Shown here: positions 1-7,619 of the stretch, one piece after another
How the letters are laid out: the number at the start of each line of letters is the position of its first letter
Numbering within the stretch: the stretch's first letter is position 1
Assembly: GCA_902543295.1 (NCBI GenBank)
Contig: CACBXW010000005.1
Coordinates: forward strand, 62,001 to 126,000
Origin: an uncultured Pelagibacteraceae bacterium
GTDB lineage: Bacteria; Pseudomonadota; Alphaproteobacteria; Pelagibacterales; Pelagibacteraceae
Direction of reading: 5' to 3'
DNA: 64,000 nucleotides
Made by a program: the position numbers and the translations under genes
Notes under the pieces: generated by a model
Seen by the model: only the letters and a program-made list of their open reading frames with translations
What the model was told of the DNA's origin: nothing
Databases searched by the model: none

Positions 1-69
1 AACTTTCTGCCAAAATTCCTCAGGTTTTTTTAGAGATTCGTCGTAAATTTCTTTGTAATTTCTGTTCAT
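1..69 (-). CDS. Acyl-CoA synthetase (propionyl-/acetyl-CoA synthetase type), N-terminal fragment
   Basis: Only the first 23 codons lie in the window; the gene runs off the left edge. The reverse strand reads from an ATG at 67-69 as MNRNYKEIYDESLKKPEEFW and on, which matches the opening of PrpE/AcsA synthetases (a Y-x-E-x-Y-x-x-S-x-x-x-P-E-x-F-W pattern). These enzymes activate propionate or acetate with ATP and CoA in the cytoplasm. The fragment is too short to separate PrpE from Acs. It is transcribed divergently from the proteorhodopsin gene, with about 215 bp between the two starts. Confidence 0.6.
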   Translation of the reverse strand, partial: MNRNYKEIYDESLKKPEEFWQKV

Positions 70-284
70 TTTGATTTGCTTTTTGGTGTCATTTTTCTAT
101 TGAATTTGTGCAACAGGTTGTATTTAATTTTAAAAAGTCAGTAAAATCAACACTTATAACGCGGCAAAAAGTCTTCAACAAACTAATTTAATTTGATATT
201 AAGCCCCTAACTTTGGAGAAACCTTTGTGGTTTGTCCGTAGTTTAAATTTAAACTAAAAAAAAACTAACGAGAGGGAGTTTTTT
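70..284. promoter_or_regulatory. Divergent intergenic region upstream of proteorhodopsin
   Basis: This stretch between the acyl-CoA synthetase start and proteorhodopsin contains no ORF that I would call a gene. It must hold both promoters, but I could not pick a convincing -35/-10 pair by eye. It contains the perfect palindrome at 241-254, and ends in a purine-rich Shine-Dalgarno (GAGGGAG, about 272-278) seven bases before the proteorhodopsin ATG. That is stronger than most ribosome sites in the window and fits high expression. Confidence 0.5.
241..254. repeat. 14-bp perfect palindrome GTTTAAATTTAAAC
   Basis: A perfect inverted repeat without spacer lies 30 bp before the proteorhodopsin ATG. 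In a genome this AT-rich some palindromes arise by chance, but this one is bounded by G and C and lies in the leader or promoter of the gene. It could be an operator for a dimeric regulator. No function is shown by the sequence alone. Confidence 0.4.
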
Positions 285-1055
285 ATGAAAAAACTTAAAA
301 TGTTTGCATTAGCAGCAGTGGCTCTATTTGGTCTTACTGGTGTAGCAAACGCAGCAACTGCTATGTTAGCTTCTGACGACTTCGTTGGGATCTCCTTTTG
401 GGTAATCGCAATGGGTATGGCAGCAGCTACAGTATTCTTCTTCATGGAAAGAAATACTGTTGCAGCAGGCTGGAAAACTTCAGTAACAGTAGCTGGTCTT
501 GTAACTGGTGTTGCATTCATTCACTACATGTACATGAGAGATGTATGGGTAATGACTGGAGATTCTCCAACAGTATATAGATATATTGATTGGTTAATCA
601 CTGTACCATTACAGATGATCGAGTTTTACTTAATTCTAGCAGCAGTTAAGAAAATCCCAGGAGCAATTTTCTGGAGATTATTAATTGGTTCGCTTGTGAT
701 GTTAATTGGTGGATACTTAGGAGAAGCAGGTTACATCAATGCTATGCTTGGTTTCATAGTCGGTATGGCTGGATGGATCTACATCTTATATGAAGTATTC
801 TCTGGTGAAGCTGGAAAAATTGCAGCTAAAACTGGAAACAAGCCATTAGCAACTGCATGGGGTGCTATGAGAATGATCGTAACAATTGGTTGGGCTATTT
901 ACCCATTAGGTTACATTTTTGGTTACCTAGTAGGTGGAGTAGATGCTAACTCATTGAACGTGATTTATAACTTAGCAGACTTCATCAACAAAATTGCTTT
1001 TGGTCTAGTAATCTGGTCAGCAGCAGTTTCACAAGGTGGAGCACGAGCTAGATAA
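285..1055 (+). CDS. Proteorhodopsin, blue-absorbing type (light-driven proton pump)
   Basis: A 256-residue microbial rhodopsin. Residues 1-22 look like a signal peptide ending ANA, followed by seven membrane helices. The third helix carries the RYxDWxxTxPL motif: Arg99, the proton acceptor Asp102 and the proton donor Glu113, a carboxylate pair typical of proton pumps (equivalent to D97/E108 of the reference green protein). Gln110 is at the known spectral tuning site (L105 in the reference); Gln there gives blue absorption. Lys236 in helix G (ADFINKIAFG) is the retinal Schiff-base lysine and His80 matches the conserved His75. A good Shine-Dalgarno precedes it and a strong terminator follows, so it is probably monocistronic. 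No retinal synthesis gene is in the window. Confidence 0.97.
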   Translation: MKKLKMFALAAVALFGLTGVANAATAMLASDDFVGISFWVIAMGMAAATVFFFMERNTVAAGWKTSVTVAGLVTGVAFIHYMYMRDVWVMTGDSPTVYRYIDWLITVPLQMIEFYLILAAVKKIPGAIFWRLLIGSLVMLIGGYLGEAGYINAMLGFIVGMAGWIYILYEVFSGEAGKIAAKTGNKPLATAWGAMRMIVTIGWAIYPLGYIFGYLVGGVDANSLNVIYNLADFINKIAFGLVIWSAAVSQGGARAR

Positions 1056-1071
1056 TTAGCTTTTAATATTT

Positions 1072-1111
1072 AAAAAGGCGGGTATGCTAAAACATACCTG
1101 CCTTTTTTTTT
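1072..1111 (+). terminator. Rho-independent terminator of proteorhodopsin
   Basis: A ten-base-pair stem (left arm 1077-1086 GGCGGGTATG, right arm 1093-1102 CATACCTGCC, one G-U pair) with a six-base loop is followed directly by nine or so T residues. It starts about 20 bp after the proteorhodopsin stop and separates it from the ferredoxin gene. Confidence 0.9.
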
Positions 1112-1188
1112 GGTCTAAAAATAGAAAATGCTAAATTTCAAAAATTTGCCGCAGTCGCAAATTAGTTTATAAATATTATTTATTAAAT

Positions 1189-1512
1189 ATGGCAAAAATC
1201 AAATATATAGAATTTAATGGCACTGAACATGAGGCTGATGTTGTTAATGGTCTTAGCGTAATGGAGGGCGCTATACAAAATGATATTCCAGGCATAGATG
1301 CAGATTGTGGAGGAGGCATGTCTTGTGCTACCTGCCATGTGTATATTAACGATGATGAATGGTTTAAAAAACTGCCTGAAAAAGAAATGGGAGAAGATGA
1401 TATGTTAGATCAAGCTTTTGAACCTAAATCTAACAGCAGATTAAGTTGTCAATTAATCGTTTCAGATGATTTAGATGGTTTAACTGTGCATATGCCGGAG
1501 AAACAAGTTTAA
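1189..1512 (+). CDS. [2Fe-2S] ferredoxin, adrenodoxin/putidaredoxin type
   Basis: 107 residues. Cys40, Cys46, Cys49 and Cys87 form the C-x5-C-x2-C...C cluster ligands of the ISC/adrenodoxin class (DCGGGMSCATC, then RLSCQL). It is a soluble one-electron carrier. Its stop overlaps the start of the next gene, a ferredoxin-NADP reductase, by one base, so the two are translationally coupled and almost certainly form a redox pair. No Shine-Dalgarno is visible. The terminal electron acceptor is not in the window; cytochrome P450 or hydroxylase partners are typical for such ferredoxins. Confidence 0.95.
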   Translation: MAKIKYIEFNGTEHEADVVNGLSVMEGAIQNDIPGIDADCGGGMSCATCHVYINDDEWFKKLPEKEMGEDDMLDQAFEPKSNSRLSCQLIVSDDLDGLTVHMPEKQV

Positions 1513-2528
1513 TGATTAAAACCGATGTAGTTATTATTGGAGCAGGACCTACAGGTTTATTCTGTGCACACCAATTAGGCATCATCGGATTAAAATGTGA
1601 AATTGTAGACAACCTAGATAAAATTGGAGGACAATGTATTGAGCTTTATCCTGATAAACCAATTTATGATATTCCTGCAGTTCCTAAATGTACAGGAGTA
1701 GAGCTTACAAATAATTTAATTGAACAAATAAAACCTTTTAATTTTAACTTCCATTTAAGTGACAGAGTTCAAGAATTAAAAAATGAAAACAATAAATGGT
1801 TAGTTAAAACATTAAATGGAAAAGAATTTGAAACACCTAATATTGTTATAGCAGGTGGTGTAGGTTCTTTTGAACCAAGAAAATTCCCAACTAAAAGTGC
1901 TGAAAAGTATGACGGAAAATCAGTTTTATACTCAATAAAAGACAAAACTATTTTTAAAGATAAATCAGTAGTTATTTTTGGAGGCGGAGATAGTGCACTT
2001 GATTGGGCTATAGAATTATCTAATTCATCAAAAGTAACACTTGTTCACAGAAGAGATGAGTTCAGAGGAGCTCCCGCAAGTGTTCAAAAAATAAAAGAAT
2101 TAAGTGATAATAAAACTATTGATTTAATTACTAAATATTCAATCAAAGATGTTAAAGGAAATGGCTCATTAGAAAGTGTCGAAATCAAAAGTGAAACAGG
2201 TGAAAGCAAAGTTATAAAAGCTGATTATGTATTAGGTTTTTTTGGATTAATAATGCAATTAGGACCAATCGCGGAGTGGGGTTTAAATTTAGATAAAAAA
2301 ACAATTCCCGTAAATACTGAGAATTTTGAAACAAAAAAAAAAGGAATATTTGCAATTGGGGATATCTGTACTTATCCAGGCAAATTAAAGTTAATACTTT
2401 CAGGTTTTCATGAAGGAGCTTTAGCTGCAAGAGGCTGCTTTAAATATGCAAGACCTGATGAAAAATATAGATTTGAATTTACAACTGCATCCAGCACTAT
2501 CAAAGATAGATTGGGTGTTAAAGAATGA
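1512..2528 (+). CDS. Ferredoxin-NADP+ reductase, thioredoxin reductase-like type
   Basis: 338 residues with two dinucleotide-binding folds: FAD motif GAGPTG at 10-15 and NAD(P) motif GGGDSA at 157-162. The segment GQCIELYPDKPIYDIP near residues 40-55 is typical of YumC-type reductases. The redox CxxC of true thioredoxin reductases is absent, so the enzyme should reduce the upstream ferredoxin with NADPH (or run in reverse) rather than thioredoxin. Often misnamed trxB in annotations. It shares one base with the ferredoxin stop and overlaps the following GST start by four bases. Confidence 0.9.
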   Translation: MIKTDVVIIGAGPTGLFCAHQLGIIGLKCEIVDNLDKIGGQCIELYPDKPIYDIPAVPKCTGVELTNNLIEQIKPFNFNFHLSDRVQELKNENNKWLVKTLNGKEFETPNIVIAGGVGSFEPRKFPTKSAEKYDGKSVLYSIKDKTIFKDKSVVIFGGGDSALDWAIELSNSSKVTLVHRRDEFRGAPASVQKIKELSDNKTIDLITKYSIKDVKGNGSLESVEIKSETGESKVIKADYVLGFFGLIMQLGPIAEWGLNLDKKTIPVNTENFETKKKGIFAIGDICTYPGKLKLILSGFHEGALAARGCFKYARPDEKYRFEFTTASSTIKDRLGVKE

Positions 2529-3148
2529 TTGAACTCTTTACTGCTGATACTCCCAATGGGTGGAAAATTAGCATAATGCTCGAGGAAATTGATTTTAAAT
2601 ACAAACTTACAAAAGTTAATTTGAGTGGAGATCAATTTAAACCAGAATTTAAAAAAATAAGTCCCTTTAATAAAATTCCTGTAATTATAGATCATGAGAA
2701 TAATAAGACCGTATTCGAGTCTGGAGTTATACTTATGTATTTAGGTGAGAAAAGTAATAAACTATATCCTGAAGCAGATAGACTAGAGATAAATCAGTGG
2801 TTGATGGCACAAATGGCTATTGTTGGTCCAATGATAGGCCAACATCATCAGTTTCATTATTATCATCAAGGAAAAAGTGAGTGGGGCGAAGAAAGATACT
2901 TCAAAATCACCAGAAAAATTTATGAGGATCTTGAAGCTAGATTGGCTAAAAGTAAATTTTTAGCAAATGATAAATACTCTATTGCTGATATTGCAACATG
3001 GTCATGGATTGCAAGACATAAAAGACACGACATTGGATTAAATAATTTTGAAAACCTATCTAAGTGGTTTGTTGAAATTGCTGAACGTCCAGCTGTAGTA
3101 AAAGGGTTTAAAGCATTAAACAAAGATGCTGAAATAGATTTTCCTTAA
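2525..3148 (+). CDS. Glutathione S-transferase family protein (YfcG/YghU-like)
   Basis: 207 residues with an N-terminal thioredoxin fold beginning FTADTPNGWKISIMLEE, the nu-class signature (TPNG, where Thr/Asn contact glutathione), the cis-Pro segment NKIPVI and the ES motif (FESGVILMYL), then an all-helical C-terminal domain. Nu-class members are mainly GSH-dependent disulfide reductases. The ATGA overlap with the reductase gene makes ferredoxin, reductase and GST one operon. Glutathione synthesis genes are at 54.6-56.8 kb, so the cofactor is available. Confidence 0.9.
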   Translation: MIELFTADTPNGWKISIMLEEIDFKYKLTKVNLSGDQFKPEFKKISPFNKIPVIIDHENNKTVFESGVILMYLGEKSNKLYPEADRLEINQWLMAQMAIVGPMIGQHHQFHYYHQGKSEWGEERYFKITRKIYEDLEARLAKSKFLANDKYSIADIATWSWIARHKRHDIGLNNFENLSKWFVEIAERPAVVKGFKALNKDAEIDFP

Positions 3149-3561
3149 TCGTCAGCGTAAACTTTTTCGTCTTTTTCGTGTTTTTCTTGAGCTGCAATAC
3201 AAAGAGTTGCAACTGGTCTCGCCATTAACCTTTTTAAACCGATTGGTTCACCAGTTTCTTCACAAAAACCGTAAGTACCATCCTGAATTTTTTTCAACGC
3301 GCCATCTATTTTTGAAATCAATTTAATTTGTCTATTAATAGCTCTCATCTCTACATTTTTTTCAGTGTATGAGCTTGCTTGATCAACTATGTCAGCTGAT
3401 GCACTATTATCATCCATAGATGCTTGAAAAATCGCCTCATTATTAGATCTCTTTAAATCTTTTTTCCACTCCATTAATTTCATCTTAAAATATGCTAAAT
3501 GTTTAGCACACATGTATTTCTCTTTTTCTTTTGGAGTATAAGTTTTTGAAATTCTTACCAT
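3145..3561 (-). CDS. dksA: DksA/TraR-family RNA polymerase-binding regulator with partly lost zinc finger
   Basis: 138 residues: an N-terminal coiled coil ending in an acidic tip region (SMDDNSASADIVDQAS) and a C-terminal zinc-finger fold reading FCEETGEPIGLKRLMARPVATLCIAAQEKHE. Two of the four zinc Cys are replaced (C-x2-T and C-x2-A), as in zinc-independent DksA paralogues. DksA binds the RNA polymerase secondary channel and acts with ppGpp in the stringent response. The gene is convergent with the GST gene, overlapping four bases, and divergent from the glycosyltransferase. Confidence 0.88.
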   Translation of the reverse strand: MVRISKTYTPKEKEKYMCAKHLAYFKMKLMEWKKDLKRSNNEAIFQASMDDNSASADIVDQASSYTEKNVEMRAINRQIKLISKIDGALKKIQDGTYGFCEETGEPIGLKRLMARPVATLCIAAQEKHEKDEKVYADD

Positions 3562-3634
3562 ACTTACCTATTTTGAATTGGTGAATATATTCATGAATAA
3601 ATGAGTGTCAAGAACGGTTTATTCATATAGATTG

Positions 3635-4960
3635 ATGAAAATGGCCTTAAACAAAAGAAATACAAATAATATTTTTTATATTTTTGTAACGACTCACTTA
3701 ATTCTATGGACAATTGTTCCAACGATCACAAACTCAAATTTACCTCTTGATGTCATAGAGGCATTAGCATGGGGTAGTAATTTAGACTGGGGTTTTAATA
3801 AACATCCGCCAGGTAGTGCTTTCTTTCCAGAAGTTTTTTTTCAAATATTTGGTCCGCAGGATTGGGCGTTTTATTTATTAAGTCAAATATTTGTAGTGTT
3901 ATCTTTTTTCATTATTTTTAAATTATCACAGGAAATTCTTAATGATGTCACTTTGAGCTTGTTATCAGTTTTTCTTATTGAAGGGATATACTTCTATAAT
4001 TTCACAACTCCAGAATTCAATGTAAATGTTTGTCAATTACCTTTTTGGTGTCTTACTGTTTATTACACTTGGAAAATATATAATAATAAAAAAGTTGAGC
4101 TCTATGATTGTATCTTGCTAGGAGCTGTAGCAGCATTTGGTATTTTATCTAAATATCTTTTTATTTATTTATTAATCGCAGTAGACTTATTATTTGCGTA
4201 TTTAATATTTTTTAAAAAATCAAAAAAGTTTGATTTAAAATATTTAGTTTCTTTAGAAGTATTTTTTGTAATTTTAATTCCACATATAATTTGGTTATTC
4301 AATAACGATTTTATTACTATTAAATATGGTTTTGCCCGAGCAGGTTTGGATGAAGGACAAATAATTAATCATCTTAAATATCCATTACTATTCACTTTAA
4401 AACAAATTGGTATTTTAATACCATTTTTAATTTTAGTATGGTTACTAATGAAAAAAATGCCAAAAAAATTAAATTTAAAAGATGAAAAACTTTTATTTTT
4501 AATATTTATTAATGTGGTTCCAATTGTTCTGGTATTTATGACAGCGCTAATAACTGGATCAAAAATTAGAACTATGTGGATGACACCTTTTTACTTATTC
4601 TTTGGAACTTTATTTATTTACATTTTGAAAGATCAAATAAACATTAAGAAACTGAATTCTTTTTTAATAGGATTTATATTTTTATTTTTATTGTCTCCAA
4701 TTTTATATGGTTATGTCTCAATATCTCAGACTGATAAAAGGACTGATTATCCAGGAAGAGATATAGCAATGAAAGTTCAAATGGCGTGGCATGAACAACA
4801 TGATGAACCTATTAAATATGTGCTCGGTGATGAATGGGCAGCTGGAAATTTATCATACCACATTAATTCAAGGCCTATTTGGAAAGGCTTTGTTACAAAG
4901 GAAAAATTGAATTCATTTGAAAAATATATGTGTATTGATAAGATTTGCGTAGGTTCTTAG
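3635..4960 (+). CDS. ArnT/PMT-type membrane glycosyltransferase (GT39-like)
   Basis: About 441 residues with roughly ten membrane helices. The first periplasmic loop has the acidic motif LPLDVIEALAWG and the following HPPGSAFFPE region, as in ArnT-like and other GT-C enzymes that transfer a sugar from a polyprenyl-phosphate donor. The open frame extends to a GTG at 3605, but ATG 3635 (MKMALNK) gives the more usual start just before the first helix. Next to it are a 34-codon membrane ORF and a GT2 enzyme likely to make the polyprenyl-sugar donor, so the three probably decorate a lipid or glycan at the inner membrane. The acceptor is unknown. Confidence 0.8.
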   Translation: MKMALNKRNTNNIFYIFVTTHLILWTIVPTITNSNLPLDVIEALAWGSNLDWGFNKHPPGSAFFPEVFFQIFGPQDWAFYLLSQIFVVLSFFIIFKLSQEILNDVTLSLLSVFLIEGIYFYNFTTPEFNVNVCQLPFWCLTVYYTWKIYNNKKVELYDCILLGAVAAFGILSKYLFIYLLIAVDLLFAYLIFFKKSKKFDLKYLVSLEVFFVILIPHIIWLFNNDFITIKYGFARAGLDEGQIINHLKYPLLFTLKQIGILIPFLILVWLLMKKMPKKLNLKDEKLLFLIFINVVPIVLVFMTALITGSKIRTMWMTPFYLFFGTLFIYILKDQINIKKLNSFLIGFIFLFLLSPILYGYVSISQTDKRTDYPGRDIAMKVQMAWHEQHDEPIKYVLGDEWAAGNLSYHINSRPIWKGFVTKEKLNSFEKYMCIDKICVGS

Positions 4961-4962
4961 TT

Positions 4963-5067
4963 ATGAAATTCAATAAAAATATATTATTCATCGTCTTTAT
5001 TGTTGTAATAATAGAGTTATCTGGACATGGAATTGTAGCTTCTTTACTGAGGTTGCTTGCAAGTTAA
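4963..5067 (+). CDS. Small single-span membrane protein, 34 aa
   Basis: Starts two bases after the GT39 stop and ends four bases before the GT2 start. It reads MKFNKNILFIVFIVVIIELS then GHGIVASLLRLLAS: a basic N-terminus, one hydrophobic helix of about 17 residues, and a second amphipathic stretch. The fit between two genes of the same putative operon and the membrane-protein composition support a real gene. I do not recognise a family. It could be a small subunit of the glycosyltransferase pair or a remnant. Confidence 0.5.
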   Translation: MKFNKNILFIVFIVVIIELSGHGIVASLLRLLAS

Positions 5068-5071
5068 ATAA

Positions 5072-5941
5072 ATGAAAATTACTATTTTAATACCAGTTTA
5101 CAATGACTGGAAATCAGCCTCAAAATTAATTGAAGAAATAAATACAATTGTAAAAGACTTAGATGCTGAATTTTCTCTTCTTATAGTTAATGATGCATCA
5201 ACCGAGGAAAAACCAAACTCTATTTCCAATACGGAAAGTTTATCATCTGTTGAAATATTAAATATTAGAAATAATCAGGGACATGGAAGATGTATTGCAA
5301 CAGGACTTAAATATATATTTCAACATAAAGAATTTGATTATGTAATTCCAATGGATTCAGACGGTGAAGATAGACCTGAAGAAATTAAAAGTTTTCTTGA
5401 ATACATAAAATATGACGAAGGAAAAACAATTGTAGGAGAAAGAGTAAAAAGATCTGAAAATTTTATTTTTAAAATTTGTTACCATTTCCATAAAATAATC
5501 ACTTATGTATTTACTGGACATTCTATAAAATTTGGAAATTATACTTGTCTTCCAAAATCAACTGTTGAGAAATTAATAAATGATAAATCTATTTGGTGCA
5601 GTTTCTCTGGAGCATTGGCAAAATTAGAAAAAGACAGATCTTCATCTCCTTCAGAAAGAGGGACAAGATATTTTGGTCCTTCCAAAATGAGTTTTAAAAA
5701 TTTAATTAAACATTCTTTAGCAATCATAGCTGTTTTTAAATCTACAGTTATTATTCGATCAATTTTATTTTATGCTATTTATTTAATTTTAATGGCTGAT
5801 TACATAAGCGTTGTTACAGCTATTCCGTTAGGTCTAATCATAGCTTTTGGATTATCAGTCGTAATGATTGGAAGAAGAGAAAATTTAGAAGAATTAAATA
5901 ATTCTCTTAGCAATATTGAAAGTATTGATACGATAAAATAA
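5072..5941 (+). CDS. GT2-family glycosyltransferase (dolichyl/undecaprenyl-phosphate sugar synthase-like)
   Basis: 289 residues. GT-A fold: ILIPVYND at 4-11, IVNDAS near 48, then NNQGHGRCIATGL and the metal-binding MDSDGEDRPEE (DxD). The C-terminal 80 residues contain two membrane helices, as in polyprenyl-phosphate glycosyltransferases that use a nucleotide sugar in the cytoplasm. Located after the GT-C enzyme and small membrane ORF; the donor made here is probably used by the GT-C protein. It is convergent with umuC with five bases between stops. Donor sugar unknown. Confidence 0.85.
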   Translation: MKITILIPVYNDWKSASKLIEEINTIVKDLDAEFSLLIVNDASTEEKPNSISNTESLSSVEILNIRNNQGHGRCIATGLKYIFQHKEFDYVIPMDSDGEDRPEEIKSFLEYIKYDEGKTIVGERVKRSENFIFKICYHFHKIITYVFTGHSIKFGNYTCLPKSTVEKLINDKSIWCSFSGALAKLEKDRSSSPSERGTRYFGPSKMSFKNLIKHSLAIIAVFKSTVIIRSILFYAIYLILMADYISVVTAIPLGLIIAFGLSVVMIGRRENLEELNNSLSNIESIDTIK

Positions 5942-5946
5942 TTTTT

Positions 5947-7224
5947 TTAAGCTCTAATTGTTGGTAAACTATAAAAATCAGCTGTATCTATTTTTGAGTT
6001 GTAATCCCTTTTCATGCTCCAGGACTTTCTAACCCCGGCACTTGCAAGACTTAATGTCGATCTTCCATACCTATAGTTTGTGTTATCAATTGATCTCATT
6101 AATCTATTAATTCTCTCGTCTTTTGCTGACGAAAATAAATTTTCATTATTTTCGGCATCTGTTAATCCAGTTAGCATCACTCCTGCTTTTTGATAACGAT
6201 GTCCTTTTCTAAAGACTACTTTTAAGACAGATAAGGCATTTTTTACGATCTCTATACTATTGTTAGTTGCTATAGGAAAATCAACAGTTCTGGAGTTTGA
6301 ATAAAAACCAAATTGTTTTTGAAAAGGACTTGTTCTAACAAATACCATAACGGCTTTTGCAACAAGGTTTTCGGATCTTATCTTTTCTGATGCATTTAAA
6401 CAATAACTAGCAACAGCTTCTTCAAGGTCCTGAAATCTTTCTATTCTTTTTCCAAATGATCTTGATACTACACAGCTTTTTCTTTTTGATGCAGTTTTTT
6501 CCAAATCAATGCAAGGCACACCCCTAAGTTCCATTGCAGTTCTTGAACTTAGAACATTTGAGGATTTTTTAATCCAGGTGTTTGATTTATTTTTTAATTG
6601 TTTAGCATTATAAATTCCATTTTTTTGGTAAAACTTTGTCATCTGTCTTCCAACGCCCCAGACGTCATTAATATCAATTTTTTCAAGAATAGGATCAAGA
6701 TTTTCTATTCCAATTAGACTTGTAACACCTGATTGTTTTTTTTTAGCTATATGATTTGCAACTTTGCTTAAAGTTTTAGTTTTAGCTATTCCTATACTTG
6801 TTGGAATACCAGTCCACTTCAAAACTGTTTCTCTAATTTCTCTTCCAACTTGCTCTACTTCATTATCAGAAAAATTTGATAAATCCATAAATGCTTCATC
6901 AATTGAATAGACTTCAATATCAGAGTTAAATCTTTTTAAAGTTCTCATTACTCTTCTAGATAAATCTCCATACAAAGAATAATTTGATGAGAATACTTGC
7001 ACATCATTTTTGATAATAATATCTTTTGCTTTAAAGTAGGGCTCACCCATTTTAATTCCCAAAGCTTTTGCTTCAGTAGATCTTGAAACTATACAGCCAT
7101 CATTATTAGATAAAACTACAACAGGTTTTTTCCTTATTTTTGGATTAAATAGTCTTTCACAAGAAACATAGAAAGAATTACAGTCAACTAGTGCTAATTT
7201 TTTAGTGTACTGAATGTATGACAT
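5947..7224 (-). CDS. umuC: DNA polymerase V catalytic subunit, Y-family translesion polymerase
   Basis: 425 residues. The first carboxylate is Asp14 in ALVDCNSFYVSCERLF, the steric-gate area follows, and the catalytic pair is Asp109/Glu110 in YSIDEAF. The region after residue 380 (RLMRSIDNTNYRYGR...) matches the C-terminal DUF4113 segment found in UmuC but not in DinB. It bypasses lesions at stalled forks with RecA and cleaved UmuD. The start overlaps umuD by 23 bases, so the genes are cotranscribed from the SOS-box promoter. In a light-exposed surface bacterium UV damage tolerance is the natural role. Confidence 0.95.
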   Translation of the reverse strand: MSYIQYTKKLALVDCNSFYVSCERLFNPKIRKKPVVVLSNNDGCIVSRSTEAKALGIKMGEPYFKAKDIIIKNDVQVFSSNYSLYGDLSRRVMRTLKRFNSDIEVYSIDEAFMDLSNFSDNEVEQVGREIRETVLKWTGIPTSIGIAKTKTLSKVANHIAKKKQSGVTSLIGIENLDPILEKIDINDVWGVGRQMTKFYQKNGIYNAKQLKNKSNTWIKKSSNVLSSRTAMELRGVPCIDLEKTASKRKSCVVSRSFGKRIERFQDLEEAVASYCLNASEKIRSENLVAKAVMVFVRTSPFQKQFGFYSNSRTVDFPIATNNSIEIVKNALSVLKVVFRKGHRYQKAGVMLTGLTDAENNENLFSSAKDERINRLMRSIDNTNYRYGRSTLSLASAGVRKSWSMKRDYNSKIDTADFYSLPTIRA

Positions 7225-7597
7225 AGGTGACTACTCCCCAAATAAAAATATCTTGTTCTTCATTAATTAAAATTCGATCAGAAAATTCTTTAGATCCTGA
7301 TGTTAAAAATTGTTTATCTTTTTCTTTAACTAAAGTTTTAACAACGAGTTCATCGTGAACATTTGCTATAACAGTTGAAAAATTTTTTGGAGTTAAGCTT
7401 TTGTCTACAACTAATAAATCACCATCATTTATTCCAACATCCACCATTGATTTTCCTTGAACTCTTATGATGAAAGTTGCTGGAACATTTTTGATTAGAT
7501 GTACGTTTAAATCTATATCTTCTTCTATGTAGTCAGTTGCAGGGGAAGGAAAACCAGCTCCTGCTTTATGTAAATAATAAGGTATTGTTAGCTTCAT
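7202..7597 (-). CDS. umuD: Polymerase V accessory protein, LexA-like S24 autoprotease
   Basis: 131 residues from ATG 7595-7597. The AGAGFPSPATDYIEE opening carries the self-cleavage site (Ala14-Gly15, E. coli cuts Cys-Gly at the same place). Ser50 (VQGKSM) and Lys87 (VVKTL) are the catalytic dyad, 37 residues apart as in E. coli. The frame is open to a TTG at 7648, but that would run through the SOS box (7602-7616) and the -10/-35 elements (7620-7648), so the short start is right. RecA filaments trigger cleavage to the active form that joins UmuC. Confidence 0.95.
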   Translation of the reverse strand: MKLTIPYYLHKAGAGFPSPATDYIEEDIDLNVHLIKNVPATFIIRVQGKSMVDVGINDGDLLVVDKSLTPKNFSTVIANVHDELVVKTLVKEKDKQFLTSGSKEFSDRILINEEQDIFIWGVVTYVIHSVH

Positions 7598-7601
7598 AAG
7601 T

Positions 7602-7616
7602 GTTCTTGTTTTGTTC
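7602..7616 (-). promoter_or_regulatory. LexA/SOS box of umuDC (GAAC-N7-GAAC direct repeat)
   Basis: On the coding strand it reads GAACAAAACAAGAAC; on the plus strand GTTC-N7-GTTC. This direct repeat is the LexA operator form known in alphaproteobacteria such as Rhodobacter and Sinorhizobium, not the palindromic CTG-N10-CAG of E. coli. It lies just downstream of the -10 element and 5-19 bases before the umuD ATG, where a bound repressor would block initiation. lexA itself is not in the window. Confidence 0.8.
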
Positions 7617-7619
7617 TTA

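Noticed and set aside
254..520. Open frame on the minus strand across the proteorhodopsin start
   Set aside because: It is antisense to a clear, motif-complete rhodopsin and its Ala/Thr-rich product mirrors the coding strand; no ribosome site.
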